Part shown: piece after piece, positions 6,114-14,369 of the stretch
Layout: every line of letters begins with the position of its first letter
How positions within the stretch are numbered: the first letter of the stretch is position 1
DNA from: Nitrospira sp.
Lineage (GTDB): Bacteria; Nitrospirota; Nitrospiria; Nitrospirales; Nitrospiraceae
Length of the DNA stretch: 64,000 nucleotides
Reading direction: 5' to 3'
Assembly: GCA_018242765.1 (NCBI GenBank)
Contig: JAFEBH010000002.1
Location: 496,001 to 560,000, forward strand
Position numbers and translations under genes: made by a program
Notes under the pieces: model-generated
Database searches by the model: none
Told to the model about the DNA's origin: nothing
The model's input: only the letters and a program-made list of their open reading frames with translations

Positions 6114-8471
6114 TCATCGGTGCGCAGCAACCACTGCCTGCCCCAATGACAGCCCTCCGTCATTGGGTGGCACCAGCCGGTGGCTATACACTTCGAACCC
6201 TACCTCTTCCAATCGCCGCTTGGCGAGCGACAACAGCAACCCATTTTGAAAGCAGCCACCGGTCAGCACGACGCCAGGCAAACCAGCTGCTTGAGCTACG
6301 CGAACAGTCGCGTCGGCAAGACTCATATGAAACTGGGCGGTAATCCGTTCAGGATTCACACCTCTGCGAAGGGCATCGAGCAGGGCGCTGATCATAGGAC
6401 GCCAATCAACCATCCACGTTGTATCGGAACTCTCACTCGGCACCAGATCAATCGGATATCCTTGTACCCCACCTGCTTCCCACCCTCGCTCCGCAGCAAA
6501 CTGGACCGCCATGGCTGCTTGCCCTTCGAAGGAAGCCTGTTGGCACAATCCGGCAAGTGACGCCACAGCATCGAACAATCGTCCCATGCTCGTGGCCCAT
6601 GGGGATGCCACGCCGGATCTGAGTACGCTTGCCAACTGGGCACGCTGATTGCTCGTCAAGCTCCAGGATGGAAGTGCCAGATCGGCCATCGTTTCTCCCA
6701 TCAAATCCCACAGCAATGCTGCGGCGGATCGTTTTGGATCCCGCATGGCCGCTTCGCCGCCGGGCAACCGAAAGGGCCGGAGATGTGCGAACCGGTTGAA
6801 TCGCCGGTAGCTCGCGACCAGAAATTCACTACCCCAAATCCGGCCGTCCGTTCCATAGCCGGCACCGTCCCAGGCGATGCCCAGCACCTCACCGTCGAGT
6901 TTATGTTCTGCCATACAAGAGACCACATGTGCATGGTGATGTTGCACGGGAACTATCGGGACAGACACGGTCGCAGCCAGTTCTCGCGCGAAGCTGGTCG
7001 AACGATAGTCCGGGTGCAAATCACAGGCGATAGCCCGTGGCGTGACCTGAAGCAACTGTTGGAGATCCTCGACTGCCTGCCGGAATGCCTTGTCCGCCTC
7101 CAGGGTAGAAAGATCTCCGAGATGTTGGCTGAGTGCAACGCGATTGCCCGTCAGAAGAGCGACGGTGTTCTTGAGATGTCCGCCGACGGCGAGGATCGGG
7201 CCGTTGGAGTCTCCTTGTACCTCACCATCACTCCAGCGAATCGCCTGAGGCACATAGCCTCGCGCCCGACGGAGGATCATCACATCAGCTGTGGATGTGT
7301 CCCCTTGTCCTCCGTCTTCCGCTCGGACATTGTCTGGAACCACCAACACCACCGAATCATCGACCGGCCTTGCGATCGGTCTGTCATGCACGAGCAACAC
7401 ATCGGCGACCCCTTTCAATCGAACCAGCGCCTCGCACTCGTCGGTCACAATCGGTTCTTCAGATCGGTTGCCGCTCGTGGCCACCATGGGACGCTGAAGC
7501 GACACCATCAAAAGATGATGGAGCGGCGTGGCCGGCACCATCACACCGAGATAAGGATTGCCCGGTGCCACGGCTTCGGCGAGTGCCGCGTCCTGACGCT
7601 TATTCACTAGAACGATCGGCGCTTGCGGCGAACAGAGCAGATCCTCCTCTTGCACGGACAACTGACAGTAGTGTCTGACTGCCTTAATCGAAGGGAACAG
7701 GACTGCGAAAGGCTTCCCCGGCCTCCGTTTCCGATCGCGCAAGCGCTGAACCGCTTCTTCTGATTGCGCATCGACCCAGAGTTGAAACCCACCCAGCCCC
7801 TTCACAGCGACGATGAATCCTTGTTTGAGCAGAGCCGATGCCTGCTGCAAAGCCCCTTCACCACCGGCGACCTCGTGACCGTGTTCATCCCACAAGCTGA
7901 CGCGTGGCCCGCAGATTGGACAGGCGATCGGTTCCGCATGAAAGCGGCGATCGGCTTCGGTTTCATACTCCGCACGACAGGCAGAGCAGAGTGTGAACCC
8001 GATCATGGTGGTATTGGACCGATCATAGGGAATCGTTGTGAGCACGCTATAGCGAGGCCCACATTGCGTGCAGGTCAGGAAGGGATATCGGAACCGTCGG
8101 TCGTGTGGATCAGAGAGTTCCCGACAGCAGTCCTCGCAGGTAGCTAAATCCGGCGGGATGACGAGAGTACGTTGTCCCAATTCAGGACTCGCGGCGATTG
8201 AGAAACTCCTGTTGCCCTGTACAGGAATGATACTGGTGCTTATCGCCTCGACAGAAGCAGAAGCGGGCGCGTCTTCCCGCAGACGGTGGAGAAATGTTTC
8301 AACAGCTTCCACGCACCCTTCAATTTCAATCAACACCCCGTTCCTGGTGTTAGTTACCCAACCAGTCATCCCCAGCTCATGGGCGAGTCTGTAAACGAAC
8401 GGGCGAAACCCCACCCCTTGCACCATCCCCTCCACAGTAACCTGTACACGCTGAGCAAGGGCCTTTCTCAT
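6114..8471 (-). CDS. hypF: carbamoyltransferase HypF
   Basis: 785 aa. HypF uses carbamoyl phosphate and ATP to make the thiocarbamate on HypE that becomes the cyanide ligands. Domains in order: N-terminal acylphosphatase-like (VEGMVQGVGFRPFVYRLA), two zinc-finger pairs (CEDCCREL and CTQCGPRY; CSACRAEY and CPICGPR), a YrdC-like domain, and a Kae1-like C-terminal domain with QHHHAHVVSCMAEH and GGCFQNGLLL. The frame reaches further upstream, but ATG 8471 overlaps the hypA stop by ATGA and gives the standard N-terminus MRKALAQRVQVTVEG. Confidence 0.96.
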   Translation of the reverse strand: MRKALAQRVQVTVEGMVQGVGFRPFVYRLAHELGMTGWVTNTRNGVLIEIEGCVEAVETFLHRLREDAPASASVEAISTSIIPVQGNRSFSIAASPELGQRTLVIPPDLATCEDCCRELSDPHDRRFRYPFLTCTQCGPRYSVLTTIPYDRSNTTMIGFTLCSACRAEYETEADRRFHAEPIACPICGPRVSLWDEHGHEVAGGEGALQQASALLKQGFIVAVKGLGGFQLWVDAQSEEAVQRLRDRKRRPGKPFAVLFPSIKAVRHYCQLSVQEEDLLCSPQAPIVLVNKRQDAALAEAVAPGNPYLGVMVPATPLHHLLMVSLQRPMVATSGNRSEEPIVTDECEALVRLKGVADVLLVHDRPIARPVDDSVVLVVPDNVRAEDGGQGDTSTADVMILRRARGYVPQAIRWSDGEVQGDSNGPILAVGGHLKNTVALLTGNRVALSQHLGDLSTLEADKAFRQAVEDLQQLLQVTPRAIACDLHPDYRSTSFARELAATVSVPIVPVQHHHAHVVSCMAEHKLDGEVLGIAWDGAGYGTDGRIWGSEFLVASYRRFNRFAHLRPFRLPGGEAAMRDPKRSAAALLWDLMGETMADLALPSWSLTSNQRAQLASVLRSGVASPWATSMGRLFDAVASLAGLCQQASFEGQAAMAVQFAAERGWEAGGVQGYPIDLVPSESSDTTWMVDWRPMISALLDALRRGVNPERITAQFHMSLADATVRVAQAAGLPGVVLTGGCFQNGLLLSLAKRRLEEVGFEVYSHRLVPPNDGGLSLGQAVVAAHR

Positions 8472-8821
8472 TCTTGCACGACCAATTCGTGGACAATCAC
8501 GTCCGACTCTGTTGAGACTGCAATCACCGGCTCTCCACAAGCGGGACAGACTTCATGCCCGTGTTCGACAGAAACATCTCGCCGGCATTGCGGACACCAG
8601 GCTTCACCCGGCACGGTGAGAATCTCTAAAGCGGCGCCTTCGGCCTTTGTGCCTCGGGCAGCCAATCGGAATGTTGTTTGGAGTGTGTCGTGATCGTGAA
8701 TGAGCAAATGCGACAGCGCACTGACTTTCAGTCGTACGGCAGATAGCTTGGTATCTCCCGTTCCGTCCAATCTGGCTTCCACAGCCTTTACGACTTGCCT
8801 CATCAAATGGAGTTCATGCAC
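8468..8821 (-). CDS. hypA: hydrogenase nickel-incorporation protein HypA
   Basis: HypA delivers nickel to the large subunit. From GTG 8821 the protein starts M(V)HELHLM, placing the nickel-binding His at position 2 as in the family; a longer start at 8833 would bury it. The zinc site is CPQCRRD plus CPACGEP. Length is about 117 aa. The start overlaps the end of the protease gene and its stop overlaps hypF, so the three are translationally coupled. Its usual partner, the GTPase HypB, is not in the window. Confidence 0.95.
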   Translation of the reverse strand: MHELHLMRQVVKAVEARLDGTGDTKLSAVRLKVSALSHLLIHDHDTLQTTFRLAARGTKAEGAALEILTVPGEAWCPQCRRDVSVEHGHEVCPACGEPVIAVSTESDVIVHELVVQE

Positions 8822-9341
8822 GACAGGCCTCACGCTCCTGAACGATTTGGTCCACGACTTGGTCCAACGCCTTAGCCACCGAGGAGGACAGGGGTTGCCC
8901 TAGTTCTGTGTTCCCAACTTCAATCCCGTAGACGATGACCGTCGCCGGGAGGACACCCAATGTACGGGCCAACTCCAAAACCTCTCCTACTCCGATCGCG
9001 TGAGATGACCGTGGAAACAGGTTGGACGCAATCGGGCCGGCCAAGACATCGAGCCGATGGATTGTGCCGGGAACTTTCCCGCTGCATAGGGCATCGATCA
9101 AGAACACGGTATGCGCGTCTTTCATCAAGTCCAAGAGCTCTACTCCCGCCGATTCCGCCTCGACGACTTGAATGTGACTGCCGATTCGCTCTCGGATCCG
9201 GCGAGCAGCCAGAAGGCCAACGGCGTCATCTCCTCTGAACTCGTTCCCTAAGCCGATGATTCGAATGCTGGATAAGCGAGACTTGCGTGACTCGCCGCTC
9301 GCGCGTTTCTCGCCCCTCTTGTCCGGAGGACCGTCACACAT
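8814..9341 (-). CDS. hydrogenase maturation endopeptidase
   Basis: 175-aa HybD/HyaD/HydD-type protease that trims the C-terminal tail of the [NiFe] large subunit after nickel insertion. Family features seen: [14 protein letters not shown] with the metal-binding Glu and Asp, [16 protein letters not shown] and [13 protein letters not shown] with the conserved His. Its ATG overlaps the last eight bases of the large-subunit gene, fitting a dedicated protease for that subunit. The basic N-terminal 20 residues look like an extension. Confidence 0.93.
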   Translation of the reverse strand: MCDGPPDKRGEKRASGESRKSRLSSIRIIGLGNEFRGDDAVGLLAARRIRERIGSHIQVVEAESAGVELLDLMKDAHTVFLIDALCSGKVPGTIHRLDVLAGPIASNLFPRSSHAIGVGEVLELARTLGVLPATVIVYGIEVGNTELGQPLSSSVAKALDQVVDQIVQEREACRA

Positions 9342-10638
9342 CCCGATTAATCTCCAACTTCAGAAAATGCGTCGCGCAGGAAATGCACGGGTCGTAGCAG
9401 CGGATGACCCGCTCGCAGGCAAGCGACGCCTCCTCGTTGGAACGATCCAGTACACGGGGTAGGAAGAGACGCAGATCCTGCTCAATGCGGCCTTGATTCT
9501 GCGAAGTTGGCGGCACGATCTTGGCTTCGCGGATCACACCATCGCCGTCCACCCGGTACCGATGGTAGAGGATCCCGCGCGGTGCTTCGGTGCACGCCAT
9601 ACCGATTCCGGCTCGGACCGTGACCGGCAGCGACGGCGCCGGTGGAGGCTCGTATCGATCGATCAACCGCAGCGACTCCTCCAGCGCGTAGAGCATTTCG
9701 ACCGAGCGGGCGACGATCCCATGAAACGGGTTGCGCAGCGGTAGTGACAAGCCGGTATCCGCCAGCACCTGCCTGACCGCCGGAGGCAGTCGATTGTGGT
9801 TCAGGTTCACACGGGCCAACGGCCCAACCAGATAGGGCGCACCTTGCAACGTGCAATGCAGCGCGTTGGAGTAGGCGACCTGATGCTCGGAGAAATGCCG
9901 TTCGAACTCGTCAACCGGAATATCCAGGCCGGTGCCGGCCACAATCCGCCCTTCGTTGAACGGATACTCATCGGAATGGCGCAGTGCCACACATGTAGAG
10001 TCCGGAGTAAACTCCGGGTATTTAAACCCTGCAACCCAACGCACAGTTTCCCCCGCCGCATCGCGTGCCCATAAGAGTTCGTCTCTTAATCCTCTCAGTT
10101 CGCTCTGCAACGGCACCCGCGAGAAGCCGCCGACTTTGACCGACACTGGATGCACGGAGCGGCCGCCCAGCAACGTCATGATCGCATTGCCGGCCTTCTT
10201 GATCCGCAAGCCACGGGTCACGACGGCTGCGTGATCTTTCGCCATCGCGATGCCACTCTCATAGCCAAGAAAGTCCGGGGCCTGCAGCATGAAGATATGC
10301 AGCGCATGGCTTTCGATCCACTCTCCGCAGTAGATCAGCCGCCGCAAATCCCGTAGCGGCCCGTCGATGCGCAGGCCGAAAATCCGTTCGAGGGCGTGGA
10401 CGGCGCTCATCTGATAGGCAACCGGGCAGATGCCGCAGATCCGAGCGACGATGTCCGACACTTCGTCGTAGTGCCGCCCTTGCAAGAAGGCCTCAAAGAA
10501 CCGGGGCGGCTCGAAGATCCTGAGTTCCACGTCCTGGACAGTTCCGTCTTTCACGGTGACACGAAGCGCGCCCTCGCCTTCCACGCGTGCGATCGTCCCG
10601 ATAGCAATAGTCCGGGTCCGACGTTTCTCCTCTTCCAC
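9334..10638 (-). CDS. hydA: [NiFe] hydrogenase large (alpha) subunit, group 3b
   Basis: 434 aa. Holds the Ni-Fe site: L1 motif [16 protein letters not shown] near residue 65 and L2 motif [11 protein letters not shown] at the C-terminus, followed by a short tail ([10 protein letters not shown]) that the protease would remove. Together with the adjacent delta, gamma and beta genes this is the four-subunit, soluble, NADP-linked bidirectional hydrogenase (sulfhydrogenase) type. GTG 10638 has GGAG eight bases upstream. The gene is separated from the small-subunit gene by a cupin gene, which is unusual for this operon. Confidence 0.95.
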   Translation of the reverse strand: MEEEKRRTRTIAIGTIARVEGEGALRVTVKDGTVQDVELRIFEPPRFFEAFLQGRHYDEVSDIVARICGICPVAYQMSAVHALERIFGLRIDGPLRDLRRLIYCGEWIESHALHIFMLQAPDFLGYESGIAMAKDHAAVVTRGLRIKKAGNAIMTLLGGRSVHPVSVKVGGFSRVPLQSELRGLRDELLWARDAAGETVRWVAGFKYPEFTPDSTCVALRHSDEYPFNEGRIVAGTGLDIPVDEFERHFSEHQVAYSNALHCTLQGAPYLVGPLARVNLNHNRLPPAVRQVLADTGLSLPLRNPFHGIVARSVEMLYALEESLRLIDRYEPPPAPSLPVTVRAGIGMACTEAPRGILYHRYRVDGDGVIREAKIVPPTSQNQGRIEQDLRLFLPRVLDRSNEEASLACERVIRCYDPCISCATHFLKLEINRDV

Positions 10639-10747
10639 TTCGATTACTCCGCAGACGTCTCAGAGAGATATCTAGTGTTTCACGCGCCTTGAAGAACTTG
10701 GTGAAACGCCATTATCCTTTTGCAGTCGATCTTACCTGACTCATCAG

Positions 10748-11209
10748 TTAGGCCGGCTCTTTTGCAACCCAACTCACTCGCTTCTGAACACCTACACCAT
10801 CCTCAACGGCATGCCCGTCATAAGTGCCAGCGCGAGCTTGAATGACGATGTAGTACAGACTTTCTGTCTCAGAGATATTTCGCCAACAGCGCTCTCCGTT
10901 CTGTGCCACTCTAATGACAGTTCCCTCACTAATCGGTAGCACCTTGCCATCAATCTGGAATTCTCCCTCACCTTTCAAGAAGACATAGATTTCTTCGTTC
11001 AAACGGTGCTTGTGGTAGAAGGGCATTGACGTCCGTGGGGGCAATTTATTGATGGAGATTTCACCGCTCGTCAAGCCTAGTAACCGGTTCAGGAATATCT
11101 TGCCTTCAGTTTCTCGTGGCAACATCGGGTGTTGAAATTTGTATTGCTCCAGCTGCGACAGAGAACCGAGATCGATCGCCGTGAAATGGGTACCGCTCTT
11201 CGTTTTCAT
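10748..11209 (-). CDS. cupin-domain protein inside the hydrogenase operon
   Basis: About 153 aa from MKTKSGTHF. The single cupin fold is visible as FYHKHRLNEEIYVFLKGEGE (metal-binding HxH and E) and later YYIVIQARAG. I cannot name a substrate. It sits on the same strand between the small- and large-subunit genes with gaps of 93 and 109 bases, wider than elsewhere in the operon, so it may be an insertion rather than an old member. A role in hydrogenase assembly is only a guess from position. A longer frame to 11230 exists but adds no conserved residues. Confidence 0.75.
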   Translation of the reverse strand: MKTKSGTHFTAIDLGSLSQLEQYKFQHPMLPRETEGKIFLNRLLGLTSGEISINKLPPRTSMPFYHKHRLNEEIYVFLKGEGEFQIDGKVLPISEGTVIRVAQNGERCWRNISETESLYYIVIQARAGTYDGHAVEDGVGVQKRVSWVAKEPA

Positions 11210-11302
11210 GTAGATCTCCCTTCTGAACATGGGCAGATGGTCACTAGACTCTTGCTGCGCTGGCCTGTTTTGGCTACTACCCGAACAGATTTCCCACTGG
11301 TC

Positions 11303-12127
11303 TTACTTCTTTGTCTCCCACACTTCACTTTCACGCTTGAAGGATTCCGCATAGCCATTGATGCCGCGAAACCTCCGCAGGACTTCGACTGGAATCAGTT
11401 GCAGCCCGTTATGGAAGTGACTTGCAAGCGAGGCGGTGTTGGGTGGAATGCCCAGCCCTACCCTCATGCCCGATGTTGGGCCGAAACAGCCATAGCAGTC
11501 CCGTCCCATGCTGGGACAGATAGCGCCACAGCCGCTCCGCGTCACAGGCCCCAAACAGGGTATGCCCTTGGCCACCATCACACAGACATTCCCGCGTCGC
11601 TTGCATTCCAGGCACACACTGTCAGTCGGGGCACGAGGCTGAACTCCGGCCACCAGATCGGTAATGACGCGAAGCAGTTGGTCTTTATTGATCGGACAGC
11701 CCCACAGTTCGAAATCCACACACACGTGTTCCGCGATCGGGGTGGAAGTGTTAAGGCTCTGAACATACTGTGGGCTGGGATACACCGCCTGCTTGAACGA
11801 TTCCACATCGCCCCAGTTACGCAGGGCTTGAATACCGCCGGCTGTCGCACAAGCGCCGATCGTGACCAAGACCTTGGCCTGCTTCCGCACAGACCGAATG
11901 CGACGCGCATCCTCCTCCGTGGTGATCGACCCCTCGACCAGCGCAAGATCGTACGGGCCTGGACTCATCATGCTGGAGGCTTCCGGGAAATAGGCAATAT
12001 CCAACGTTTGGCCCAAGATAAGTAGCTCGTCCTCCAGATTCAGGATGCTGAGTTGGCAGCCATCGCAGGAGGCGAATTTGAAGACGCCAAGCTTGGGCCG
12101 AGTTTTCTCCGCGTCACGCTTTGGCAA
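11303..12127 (-). CDS. hydD: [NiFe] hydrogenase small (delta) subunit, group 3b
   Basis: About 275 aa; carries the Fe-S clusters that pass electrons from the Ni-Fe site. Visible cluster Cys: FASCDGCQ near the N-terminus, TIGACATAGG, LWGCP, CLECKRRGNVCV, GIPCLGP, SGCGAICP, RDCYGCFGP. No twin-arginine signal, in keeping with a cytoplasmic enzyme. The frame can start at TTG 12157, but a strong GGAGGAGG stands just before TTG 12127, which I prefer. Confidence 0.93.
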   Translation of the reverse strand: MPKRDAEKTRPKLGVFKFASCDGCQLSILNLEDELLILGQTLDIAYFPEASSMMSPGPYDLALVEGSITTEEDARRIRSVRKQAKVLVTIGACATAGGIQALRNWGDVESFKQAVYPSPQYVQSLNTSTPIAEHVCVDFELWGCPINKDQLLRVITDLVAGVQPRAPTDSVCLECKRRGNVCVMVAKGIPCLGPVTRSGCGAICPSMGRDCYGCFGPTSGMRVGLGIPPNTASLASHFHNGLQLIPVEVLRRFRGINGYAESFKRESEVWETKK

Positions 12128-12154
12128 CCTGTTCCTCCTCCTGCACTTCGGCCA

Positions 12155-12236
12155 CAAGTTTCGTGTTGCGAGTTGCGCGTTTCTGGTTTCTCTCTCTGCC
12201 GTGAAATCAGAAACTCGAAACGGTTCACGATTTACA
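12155..12236. repeat. palindromic intergenic repeat, copy 3
   Basis: Arms with TTTCTGGTTTC (left) and GAAACTCGAAACGGTTCACGA (right), between hydG and hydD. It fills almost the whole gap between these two genes of one operon. Member of the five-copy hairpin family. Confidence 0.55.
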
Positions 12237-12238
12237 AA

Positions 12239-13072
12239 CTACACTCCCACCCGTCCTAACCATGGCTCGATACGGTCGTAGCGCATGACCGGCCCGTCTT
12301 TGCACAGAAAATACGGACCCATCTGGCAATGGCCGCAGAGGCCGATTCCGCACTCCATGTGTCGCTCCAGTGAGACATGAATGGCTGTTGCTGGAATTCC
12401 GCGTCTCATCAAGATTGGCACACCCAGGCGCATCATGATCTCGGGGCCACACATTAGAACCATGGTCTTCGCTGGATCCAGCGTCACACACTCGAACAGG
12501 TCCGTCACCACGCCGACATGGTAACGCCAGGCCTCATCCCGTTGGTTGCTGGCCAGCAGAACTTCCGTGTCGGACTGTTTTCCCCAGGCCTCGAATCGTT
12601 CATGAAAGAGCAAGTCTCGCGATGTCTTCACACCATGGATGATCTTGACGGAACCATAGTGCCGACGCCGCCGAAACATATAGTCGATCGCCCCCACCAC
12701 TGGAGCACAACCCAGGCCGCCGGTCACGATGACGACGTCATGGCCGCGTGCTTCCTCCAGCGGCCAACCCTTCCCAAACGGACCGCGGATTCCCAGAACC
12801 TCACCGACTTGCCGTTGTGCGATCGCGGAGGTCACTCGCCCCACAGATCTGATGGTATGGTCAAGCCTCTCCAGCTCCTCCGGGTCTGAGACGATTGAGA
12901 TCGCCACCTCCCCGACACCAAACAGATACACCATGTTGAACTGCCCGGCGGTGAAACGAAAATTGCGACGGGTTTCTTCATCATTCAGCCGAAGCCGGTA
13001 GGTGTGAATGTCGTCAGCTTCCCGGATCTTCTCTATGATGGTGGCCGGATGTATCAGGTAAGGATTGATCAT
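12239..13072 (-). CDS. hydG: hydrogenase gamma subunit, FAD/NAD(P)-binding
   Basis: 277 aa, ferredoxin-NADP reductase-type diaphorase subunit. FAD-binding part at the N-terminus (HTYRLRLNDEETRRNFRF, GQFNMVYLFGVGE), nucleotide-binding VIVTGGLGCAPVVGAIDY and VLMCGPEIMM, and a C-terminal 2Fe-2S site ECGIGLCGHCQMG. It links the electrons of the hydrogenase module to NAD(P). A GGGAG ribosome site precedes ATG 13072, 15 bases after the hydB stop. Confidence 0.94.
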   Translation of the reverse strand: MINPYLIHPATIIEKIREADDIHTYRLRLNDEETRRNFRFTAGQFNMVYLFGVGEVAISIVSDPEELERLDHTIRSVGRVTSAIAQRQVGEVLGIRGPFGKGWPLEEARGHDVVIVTGGLGCAPVVGAIDYMFRRRRHYGSVKIIHGVKTSRDLLFHERFEAWGKQSDTEVLLASNQRDEAWRYHVGVVTDLFECVTLDPAKTMVLMCGPEIMMRLGVPILMRRGIPATAIHVSLERHMECGIGLCGHCQMGPYFLCKDGPVMRYDRIEPWLGRVGV

Positions 13073-13087
13073 TTGCTCCCTGTCATG

Positions 13088-14236
13088 CTACTCGCCGGAC
13101 GCCTCTTCCTGACGGTTGATGGCTGACTGCTGTTCACCCGGCTTCAGCAACACCGACAGCTCTTCGGTCAGATCGATCCCGACCGGACACCAGGTGATAC
13201 ATCGACCACAGCCGACGCAGCCGGACGTTCCGAATTGATCGATCCACGAGGCCAGCTTATGTGTCAACCACAAACGGTAGCGATCCTTGATCGTGGGACG
13301 GATATTTTTCCCATGGATATAGCCGTGCTCCTGCGTGAAACAGGAATCCCATAATCTGGCATGCTCGGTCTGCTGCCGGGTGAGATCCGGTATCTCCTCG
13401 ACCGTATGACAGAAACAGGTCGGGCAAACCATCGTGCAATTCGCACAGGCCAAACAGCGTGCCGCCACGTCGTCCCATCTCGGATGCTCATGGGCATCAT
13501 AGAGCGCCTGCGGCAAGCAAGTATGATCCAGCCGGCGGACTTGGCTTTGTGCACACGCGTCCACGCGCGCTGCTGCTTCATCGATTGCTTTGTGTATAGC
13601 AGGAGACAAAGAGAGAGTAGAAAGAAGATCGGACCCGGCCTCGCTTCCAGCTTCGACCAGTAGATGGTCGTCGATTTCCGTCAGAGTGAGATCGAAGCCG
13701 TTCTTGGCGCGAGGGCCCGTGTCCATGGATGCGCAAAAACAGGTCGGTAGCGCCCTGGTGCAATTCACCGCGATCACGAACAGCCCCTCGCGGCGGGCCG
13801 CATAGCAGGTGTCGCGATACTCGCCGTGGAGAAAAATCCGATCTTGAATGGCCAACCCAGCAAGATCACAAGCGCGAGCGCCAATGATCGCAATCTTTTC
13901 CGATTGAGGAAGGCGAGGCTGTGCGGAAAATCCGCCTTCTGCCCGTTCGATGTGAAGCAACGGCTCACGCGGCGCAAAGACGAAGGGCTTCAGCGATTGG
14001 GGTCCATGGACGACCCCGAAAATTTCCTGGGAGCCGGTCTGTTCCAGCCGATAGCGACCAGGTTCTTGCTGATCGCGCCAGCCGATCGGCAGATCCAGCA
14101 CAAACCGGATCGTCTCCCACACCACGGACCCGTCCCGTACTGTGGGGCCGACAATTCGATACCCCTTCGTGCTCAACGCATCAAGCAATCGTTGGAGGTG
14201 AGCTAGTGGGAAGACTTGATGATTATCGTCAGCCAC
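13088..14236 (-). CDS. hydB: hydrogenase beta subunit, 4Fe-4S protein
   Basis: 382 aa, first gene of the hydrogenase operon. It has two C-terminal 4Fe-4S sites, [16 protein letters not shown] and [15 protein letters not shown]. The N-terminal domain has further Cys ([25 protein letters not shown]) typical of the HydB/anaerobic sulfite reductase A family. It transfers electrons between the diaphorase and hydrogenase parts. The start is GTG 14236 with AGGGATC upstream. Confidence 0.94.
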   Translation of the reverse strand: MADDNHQVFPLAHLQRLLDALSTKGYRIVGPTVRDGSVVWETIRFVLDLPIGWRDQQEPGRYRLEQTGSQEIFGVVHGPQSLKPFVFAPREPLLHIERAEGGFSAQPRLPQSEKIAIIGARACDLAGLAIQDRIFLHGEYRDTCYAARREGLFVIAVNCTRALPTCFCASMDTGPRAKNGFDLTLTEIDDHLLVEAGSEAGSDLLSTLSLSPAIHKAIDEAAARVDACAQSQVRRLDHTCLPQALYDAHEHPRWDDVAARCLACANCTMVCPTCFCHTVEEIPDLTRQQTEHARLWDSCFTQEHGYIHGKNIRPTIKDRYRLWLTHKLASWIDQFGTSGCVGCGRCITWCPVGIDLTEELSVLLKPGEQQSAINRQEEASGE

Positions 14237-14270
14237 GATCCCTGCTCATTGCCTGACGGATGTCCGTGTC

Positions 14271-14307
14271 ATCGTACGAACGCCCCCTTCCCGTACAAGG
14301 CGGGAAG
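14271..14307 (-). promoter_or_regulatory. candidate hydrogenase operon promoter with hairpin
   Basis: Minus-strand TTGTAC (14293-14298), 16-base spacer, TACGAT (14271-14276), 35 bases before hydB. The -35 lies in the loop and arm of a perfect seven-base inverted repeat, CTTCCCG / CGGGAAG (14287-14307), which could be an operator. Weak by consensus, and a readthrough transcript from treY is equally possible. Confidence 0.3.
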
Positions 14308-14369
14308 ATCACGTCTGCATCACTGCCACATCTCCCGTGAAAATACGTTGCATGGCGATTCCTTCTCTC

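Noticed and set aside
6783..7610. 275-codon plus-strand frame over hypF
   Set aside because: Antisense shadow of hypF.
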